Shown here one piece after another: positions 61,601 to 64,000 of a stretch of DNA of 64,000 nt. Position 1 is the stretch's first letter; every line of letters starts with the position of its first letter. A program made the position numbers and the translations under genes. The notes beneath the pieces are model-generated. The model was not told the DNA's origin. It made no database searches and was given only the letters and a program-made list of their open reading frames with translations. Source of the DNA: Pholis gunnellus (taxonomy: Eukaryota; Chordata; Actinopteri; Perciformes; Pholidae); assembly GCA_910591455.2 (NCBI GenBank), contig OU342808.1, forward strand, positions 13,471,904 through 13,535,903, in the 5' to 3' direction.

Positions 61601-61774
61601 CACGTTTGTCTCTGGATTAACCCATGATGTGGATTAGGACAAATTTATTTGTGTATTATCTCAGATACGATGAATATTTGCTTGATGAAACCATGCTTTT
61701 ATGTCCTTCTCTTTCTCTCATACACACACACTTAAGTGTTTTATGAGTATGATATTTGTAAGTAACTTTTTACA

Positions 61775-62096
61775 GGATGTGCCTCTAACAACAACCCCTT
61801 TCATTGTCCCTCGGGGAGCTGCTGTCCATCTTTCATGGCTACCCCAGACGGGAAAAGGAACCGCCCATACCATTGGTGCCAGGGTGATATCATCTGATCG
61901 TCAACCTCAAACATGGGCGCTGAGCCACACGGTACATTTTCATATTGTGGAAGGATTTCATCCTTCACTTTACACTTTTATATTCAGGGACTTTTCTTCT
62001 GCAAGTATTAATCCTGCAGAACAAGTAAAAGTGGCTTGTCATATAAAATGGGAAGTTGTGAGCTTTATGTATTGGAATGGGTGCCAAGTAAATTAA
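61775..62096 (+). other. Exon-like ORF, unidentified
   Basis: After an acceptor-like AACTTTTTACAG (ending at 61776) a frame of about 106 codons runs to TAA, starting DVPLTTTPFIVPRGAAVHLS. Its first 50 codons are GC-richer than the flanks and read like protein, while the later part is AT-rich and less convincing. A donor-like ACG|GTACAT lies at about 61929/61930. No family recognised; a conserved non-coding element or chance is equally possible. Confidence 0.2.
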
Positions 62097-63068
62097 GTAA
62101 AACATTTTTTACGTCAAGCTGAATGTAGCTCCTCTTATTGATGCAGTCCATTAGTTGTAATAGTAGTCTGTCTGTGGAGTATCAGTTGTCATTCTACTTG
62201 TGCTTGAGTGCTCTTGATTCCCTCCAGAGCCCATCTGGACAAGCATGTTTTTCAAACAATATGACAAGGCCCTGCAATGCAAAATGTAGATGCATGCATC
62301 ACACAAGCTGGACATTTGCACAATCATTTAAGCATTTAAGCATTTACAGAAACAATTTTAATGCAGATACAGTTTGTAAATTAATGAAATAATCAGGTCT
62401 CAATACATGTATGATTAGCAAAGGACTTGTGATGCTTGCCAAGACAAGAACTGACGTCCTAGTTGGCCTTTTTTCTTATCTCACAAAATAAAATACATGT
62501 GATGAGAGTGGCAGTGGAACGAACTTGAATGTATTATTCTCCAATCCAGCTGTCTAAAAATAATTCACATAACACATCTGAGTGTGTGTGGGTGTGTGTG
62601 CGTGTGTGTGGGTGTGAAAGAGACAGAAAAACAGACATTAATTCATTTGTTGCAGCTTTGTTCTGCATGTGTGCAAGAGTACTAACTTGTATGACAAAAC
62701 TATGACCACATATTTCATACAATATTTTACACCAAACCTTGGTGCAATAGAGCTCTTTGGTGACCTACTACGTTGTCTTTTTTAGAATAATATTCAGAAG
62801 TCATTGCTGACGCTGCTGTCAGTAAATATGAGATCAATAAGGAGAACAGTTCAATAGCACCGGTGTTGTTTTTCCAGAAACAATGCTGAACCCAGAGTTC
62901 AGATCATGTATAAGTAGTACAAGTAGTTAAACGTGGCATTTAACACATTGTAAATTCCATTCTTACTCAGTGTCTTTTGTGAAAGTTGTCTTCATATCAA
63001 ACATCGAAAAGTTGTGCATTCAGAGAGCTGCTTATTTTCTACTGCAATCCCTCTCTAAACGTGTGACT
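62097..63068. other. Intergenic, no gene recognised
   Basis: A TG-rich compound microsatellite (TG with GG and CG steps) lies at 62582-62616. Otherwise AT-rich. Confidence 0.55.
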
Positions 63069-63260
63069 GAGGGGGCCATGTGCTCTCCGTCCCCCCGCCC
63101 CCATCTCACAACCACTCTTCCCATATGTGCAATCGAGTGGCAGCTGCAAACTCCCCCGCTTGCCCTCTGAAAAAGAAAGTGAAAAACAGCCCCCTGCACC
63201 ACAGCGAATGTCGGAGAGTTTTTCTGGGCAGAAAGTGTCTGGCTGCCACGGTGAGTGTCA
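63069..63260. promoter_or_regulatory. GC-richer block with IRF/PRDM1-type site and GC boxes
   Basis: The block contains CCCCCCGCCCCC (GC-box-like), then GAAAAAGAAAGTGAAA at 63169-63184: three GAAA units at 2-base spacing. This fits tandem IRF/ISRE sites and the PRDM1 core AGAAAGTGAAA. It ends at a donor-like ACG|GTGAGT near 63250. It could be an enhancer or a first exon with its promoter; no protein is recognised in the overlapping frames. Confidence 0.4.
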
Positions 63261-64000
63261 AGAAGAAACAAAAAGGAAAGAGTCAGGCTTCTGGTGTTTA
63301 TTGTGGTAGAAAACAGTTAACACGTACTTTGCAAGGACTCTGTCATCTGCAGAATTCATTTTTAAAGAAGGAACGTCTCTCTTTTGCGTAATTTTACACT
63401 GTGTTGTGACTAAGTCAATGCATTAATTGTGTGCACACACAACACACACACAACCTGCAGTTATCCACTAATAAAAAAAACACAGTGGCCTCCCCATCTG
63501 CCTTCTCCAACTCCCTTTGGGGCCTGCAGGAGGTGTAGAACAGCAGACTGTGCCATAGCCTGCTCAACACATTAGTAACTCACTGACACACAGAGGCCAG
63601 GCGAGCACATATGGCACATATTGAGGCAATGCCAGCATAAGTCTCATCCGGCTCCAATTAGAATATTACAAGACAAGTGTGTAGGCAGAGAAACAAATGC
63701 ATGAGTGTGCTGCACACACAGACACAAATATGGAGCAGTCCTCCTACTTGTGCTTCGTTCACACTCTCTGTTTTACATGAAATGTCACCTCTTACACACA
63801 CACATACATGATCTTTTCTTTTCAGAGACAGGCAGACGGACCTGCAGCACAATACCCATCTTGTGCAAAGGAGGAACTGACATTATGTAAATTGTTAGAA
63901 TACTAAACAGACAAGATTAAATGCAAAAAAGAGACAATACTGGAACCAGCAACAGAAAGTTAAAGCTGAAAATATGTTGGTAGGCTGATAACATGAACCT
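63261..64000. other. Intergenic, no gene recognised
   Basis: Short CA runs (63430-63450, 63711-63722, 63793-63807). Nothing else seen. Confidence 0.55.

Noticed and set aside
1..64000. CRISPR arrays, rRNA genes, operons or phage-like gene clusters
   Set aside because: No direct repeats with regular spacers, no rRNA-like sequence, and the DNA is intron-containing vertebrate sequence with one recognisable gene.

Overview
The window is AT-rich vertebrate DNA, almost certainly from a ray-finned (teleost) fish. Three things point there: one intron-containing nuclear gene whose product matches vertebrate cytochrome c oxidase subunit 7C, relics of fish-type L2/Maui-like LINEs and hAT transposons, and very abundant (CA)n/(TG)n microsatellites. 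There are no operons, ribosome binding sites, CRISPR arrays or rRNA genes, and I found no supportable tRNA.

The only gene I can identify is cox7c, on the + strand. Its coding exon 1 is at 40770-40844, coding exon 2 at 42137-42253 with UTR to 42283, and a 3'UTR exon runs from 42696 with an AATAAA at 42773-42778. It encodes 63 residues, the usual length, with a mitochondrial presequence and one membrane span. Its promoter holds two ZNF143/THAP11-like elements and a perfect RFX X-box. About 40 kb to the left and 21 kb to the right I recognise no other gene, so cox7c sits in a gene desert, as I recall its human counterpart does.

Left part (1-40 kb): simple repeats; a hAT-like right end at about 2700-3227; a complete non-autonomous hAT element with degraded 8-bp target duplications (7067-7826); an unidentified compact ORF at 9.3-9.6 kb (minus); an internally deleted L2-like reverse transcriptase relic (14.59-15.21 kb); a LINE 3' end with an (ATT)n tail (19.78-20.06 kb); another RT fragment (26.17-26.35 kb); a short exon-like ORF with splice signals (29793-29893); a long (TA)n tract (31.4 kb); and a strong G-quadruplex motif (33.05 kb).

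Right part (43-64 kb): a widely dispersed teleost repeat (43.0 kb); long (TG)n/(CA)n arrays with Z-DNA potential (45.6, 50.0 and 55.2 kb); a C18-(TC)n tract (51.0 kb); a purine tract with a G4 motif (53.1 kb); a perfect 15-bp-stem inverted repeat (58.2 kb); a pair of about 69-bp related segments 3.3 kb apart (57.56 and 60.88 kb); a minus-strand retroposon tail (61.5 kb); and a GC-richer block with a perfect triple-GAAA IRF/PRDM1-type site (63.17 kb).

Most long ORFs here are about the length expected by chance in 64 kb of AT-rich DNA and are not annotated as genes. I found no convincing new multi-gene system. The best candidates for something undescribed are the exon-like ORFs at 29.8, 9.4 and 3.4 kb, the inverted repeat at 58.2 kb, the duplicated 57.6/60.9 kb segment, and the regulatory-looking blocks.
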